A model generated the notes under the pieces. The model saw only the letters and a list, made by a program, of their open reading frames with translations, did no database searches and was not told the origin of the DNA. Shown piece after piece: positions 62,701 through 64,000 of a DNA stretch of 64,000 bases; the stretch's first letter is position 1; each line of letters starts with the position of its first letter. Position numbers and translations under genes: made by a program. The DNA lies in the NCBI RefSeq assembly GCF_003007715.1, contig NZ_PXNO01000023.1, forward strand, positions 496,001 to 560,000. Reading direction: 5' to 3'. Source of the DNA: Marinobacter shengliensis. GTDB lineage: Bacteria > Pseudomonadota > Gammaproteobacteria > Pseudomonadales > Oleiphilaceae.

Positions 62701-63480
62701 TCTGCCGGCCGCTGGCAGTTCGCCATGCGGCCGCAGCCGTTCCGCCTGAACATCGAGGAAATTGAAGGGCAACTGGAGACGCTGGCGCTCACTGGCAGAA
62801 TGAGTTGGAGTGTGGTTGATGATCGCGAAACCAGCCGATTTGTTGGAACCCTCTCAGGCGGCCGCCTCCGGGAGCTGGAGGCACTGACCGGTGCGCCGAT
62901 TCCAATGAATAATGAGCAGACCCAGGTTGACCTGGATCTGGACTGGCCCGGCCGACCGGATGAATTTGCCCTGAAGCAGCTCAGTGGCCAGGTCAGTGTC
63001 CGCCTGGATGACGGCGTCATTTTGGAGCAAAGTGGCTCAGCCCAGTTGTTCAGAATTTTCAACCTGCTCAACACCGACACGCTCTGGCGCCGGCTGCGCC
63101 TGGACTTCTCGGATCTTTATGAGCGGGGCATTGCGTTTGATGCCATTTCCGGCAAGGCTGTCATTGTAAACGGGCTGGTTACCCTGGACCCAGAGCTGCA
63201 ACTGGTGGGGCCTTCGGGGGCTTTCAAGATGAGCGGGTCCACCAATATGGCCGATGAGAGCCTGGATATGCGGTTGGTGCTGGTGCTTCCGGTTACCCAG
63301 AACCTGCCCCTGGCTGCCATACTGATGGGAGCGAGCGCCCCCATTGGCGGCGCACTCTTTGTACTGGACAAAATTCTGGGTGACCCATTAAGCAAGTTGA
63401 CCAGCGCCACTTACAGTGTCACCGGTAGCTGGAGCGAGCCCAAAGTGGAACTACGTCGGGTTTTCGATACGGGTGAGTAG
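59749..63480 (+). CDS. yhdP: AsmA-like protein YhdP
   Basis: YhdP is a very large inner-membrane-anchored periplasmic protein that, with TamB and YdbH, moves phospholipids to the outer membrane. The 1243-residue product has a short cytoplasmic N-terminus, one membrane helix at about residues 27-50, then long beta-rich repeats (DUF3971) and an AsmA-like C-terminus with ITGKAVIVNGLVTLDPELQLVGPSGAFKMSG-like spacing (two blocks around 1135-1165). The length matches the family. It starts 39 bases after rng. Confidence 0.92.
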   Translation: MQGREQEQAQQPRRGAGKLAQLLEHLANGVWWFIFALLVVFALYVGLGRQLTNNIDRFTGELSEQLSDRTGLDVRIGRLSSRWHWLDPAVTATDLTVHHPETGQAIAELEHLRLRLDFLSSVLRFRLVFEDFEADGLTLSLARQSGLDLLEPPDELTDLTRPGGQDLQTWLRLAGRWLSDPRLTMTRISLGIDDGSGNTRHFDIPQLDLVYRRGLFQASGRAMQPGTTTQLASFALVGQHFFRGEFTGQLYVDVDSGRLFDGLVDDLSWRGLRVEGADLGGRAWLTFDSGELEQVQGMVQTPYLQLGVNMESLAPLESIQARFGWRRDGPLQLQQLQWQWLDHDVQPFGLRLEPDSGGNILIADGVPLAPIRRLVQNLPLLPAVANHALEQYRPSGYLDDVILTLPEDPAGFQLSGRLRQVSVEAAQGAPAARGLDGHILMTAHSGHVTLDTTGPAYLGFPKLYDAGWPLDSMAGTVSWELAGPITRVFADDLRFTYADRTTLTGAFDLRLDRFGEDNLGLRVGVENGDASMLADFVPAKVVDPGLYQWLTTAIMEADITAGEYYGHGRIDSGAPRGSFVSSMWYEFDRGVVRYDERWPEVQSARGRVEVQNADTLVTLEQALTGGLELRSGVVRVVPGDGEGPTRVRVDAQADVPGESVPFWMTETPLGDMAGMAATELDYQGLYRLALNIDLPLGAGEQTAVNARVATSGASISYPAAGLVWAGIEGEVRYDTRRGFSGEPLLAEFFGQPVTVEFEQSEQGPAGKGAALSIRQTGRVPLPSFLHQFGLPEGSALGMSGSLDYSAQLSVADERASRITVTSDFQGLSLDWPQPLGKGASDLARLQALIDPTDTEGVRVTGDWQDRLAFDLLWKPSGFELGLRELNLAGHSLRNIQINALDLGDRWVFNTESDRVQGRVMVPTQGTIDADLQRLSLMRSDTGGEDQEDRQILTLEEQLEAFRALDVGSWPDIDVTIADLRLGDESAGRWQFAMRPQPFRLNIEEIEGQLETLALTGRMSWSVVDDRETSRFVGTLSGGRLRELEALTGAPIPMNNEQTQVDLDLDWPGRPDEFALKQLSGQVSVRLDDGVILEQSGSAQLFRIFNLLNTDTLWRRLRLDFSDLYERGIAFDAISGKAVIVNGLVTLDPELQLVGPSGAFKMSGSTNMADESLDMRLVLVLPVTQNLPLAAILMGASAPIGGALFVLDKILGDPLSKLTSATYSVTGSWSEPKVELRRVFDTGE

Positions 63481-63492
63481 AGGAGTCGGAGC

Positions 63493-64000
63493 ATGACCCA
63501 AGTTGCAGCGATTCAGATGGTCAGCAGTCACAACCTGGCCGGTAACCTGGCCGAGGCCGAGGCGCTGTTGCGTGATGCTGCCGCCCAAGGCGCGAAAGTG
63601 GCAGTATTACCTGAGAATTTTGCGGTTCTGGCCACCGCTCAGATGCGTGAGTGCGGTCGGCAGGAAAGTGGCGGTGAATCGGTGATCCGCCGCTTTCTTT
63701 CAGAGCAGGCCAAGAGGCTGGGGCTATGGATCGTAGGTGGTTCCATGCCTCTGGCAACACGACCCGATGGCTCTGATGTTCCCGACAGGGTGCGTGCAAG
63801 CTGCATTGTTTACAACGATCAGGGCGAGGAAGTTGCCCGTTACGACAAAATTCACCTGTTTGACGCCATGGTTGAGGATTCCCATGGCCAATACCGGGAG
63901 TCGGATACCTTCGAGCCAGGTGACCAGGTGGTTGCCGTGGATACTCCCGCCGGCCGGCTGGGGATGGCAGTGTGCTACGACTTGCGGTTTCCTGAACTGT
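63493..64000 (+). CDS. Nitrilase-family carbon-nitrogen hydrolase (cut by window edge)
   Basis: The first 169 residues are visible. The catalytic triad of the nitrilase superfamily is present: Glu in LPENF (~41), Lys in KIHLFD (~119) and Cys in VCYDLRFPE (~162). Resemblance is to the Nit1/YafV-type omega-amidase or deaminated-glutathione amidase group, and the gene commonly follows yhdP in Pseudomonas and relatives, with tldD next. AGGAG lies before the ATG. Confidence 0.92.
   Translation, partial: MTQVAAIQMVSSHNLAGNLAEAEALLRDAAAQGAKVAVLPENFAVLATAQMRECGRQESGGESVIRRFLSEQAKRLGLWIVGGSMPLATRPDGSDVPDRVRASCIVYNDQGEEVARYDKIHLFDAMVEDSHGQYRESDTFEPGDQVVAVDTPAGRLGMAVCYDLRFPEL

Overview
The window is a 64 kb piece of a gammaproteobacterial chromosome, most like Marinobacter or a close marine relative. 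This is inferred from gene order: hfq-hflX-hflK-hflC-hisZ-purA and mreBCD-maf-rng-yhdP follow the Pseudomonas/Marinobacter plan, hisZ is present (E. coli lacks it), and long acyl-CoA dehydrogenases of fatty-acid users occur. No rRNA, tRNA, CRISPR array, prophage or complete insertion sequence was seen. Almost all genes are housekeeping genes.

Layout. 1-3 kb: rsgA (cut by the left edge), orn and queG. 3-16 kb: a long plus-strand run nnr-tsaE-amiB-mutL-miaA-hfq-hflX-hflK-hflC-hisZ-purA, covering metabolite repair, tRNA modification, cell-wall hydrolysis, mismatch repair, RNA chaperone and membrane-protease control. 16-22 kb: minus-strand cmoAB, srkA and two small membrane proteins, then an FAD oxidoreductase and comF. 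22-26 kb: biotin genes bioB, bioF, bioC, bioD without bioH. 26-31 kb: a flagellar-like small protein, a putative metalloprotease and two tandem acyl-CoA dehydrogenases behind a PsrA-like operator. 31-44 kb: minus-strand endA, holA-lptE-leuS, phoH-ybeY-corC-lnt and miaB, with ybeL and trmH on plus. 44-49 kb: yejK, a wrecked RelE/ParE toxin gene, cysDN and a PilZ protein. 50-64 kb: rimO, gatCAB, the mre shape cluster with maf, rng and yhdP, and a nitrilase gene cut by the right edge.

The most unusual feature is a set of 16 dispersed palindromic elements of about 90-120 bp filling the intergenic gaps. Thirteen (class 1) share a cloverleaf-like plan: a 23-29 bp outer stem whose sequence differs from copy to copy yet is nearly perfectly self-complementary, enclosing two small hairpins joined by AAGC. 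In 24 of the 26 hairpins the tip reads A-N-G-G-A, and the second hairpin often reads ACANGGAYGT, which matches the known CsrA/RsmA RNA-binding consensus. Three more (class 2) have an identical 44-base core inside different self-complementary arms. Four back-to-back pairs occur. The elements may be mobile REP/BIME-like repeats, RNA structures that bind CsrA/RsmA, or both; this is inference from sequence only.

Other points: mreC seems to start at an AUU codon behind a strong ribosome binding site; a BirA-like operator lies just before bioB; and CysN carries a C-terminal domain resembling APS kinase without its P-loop.
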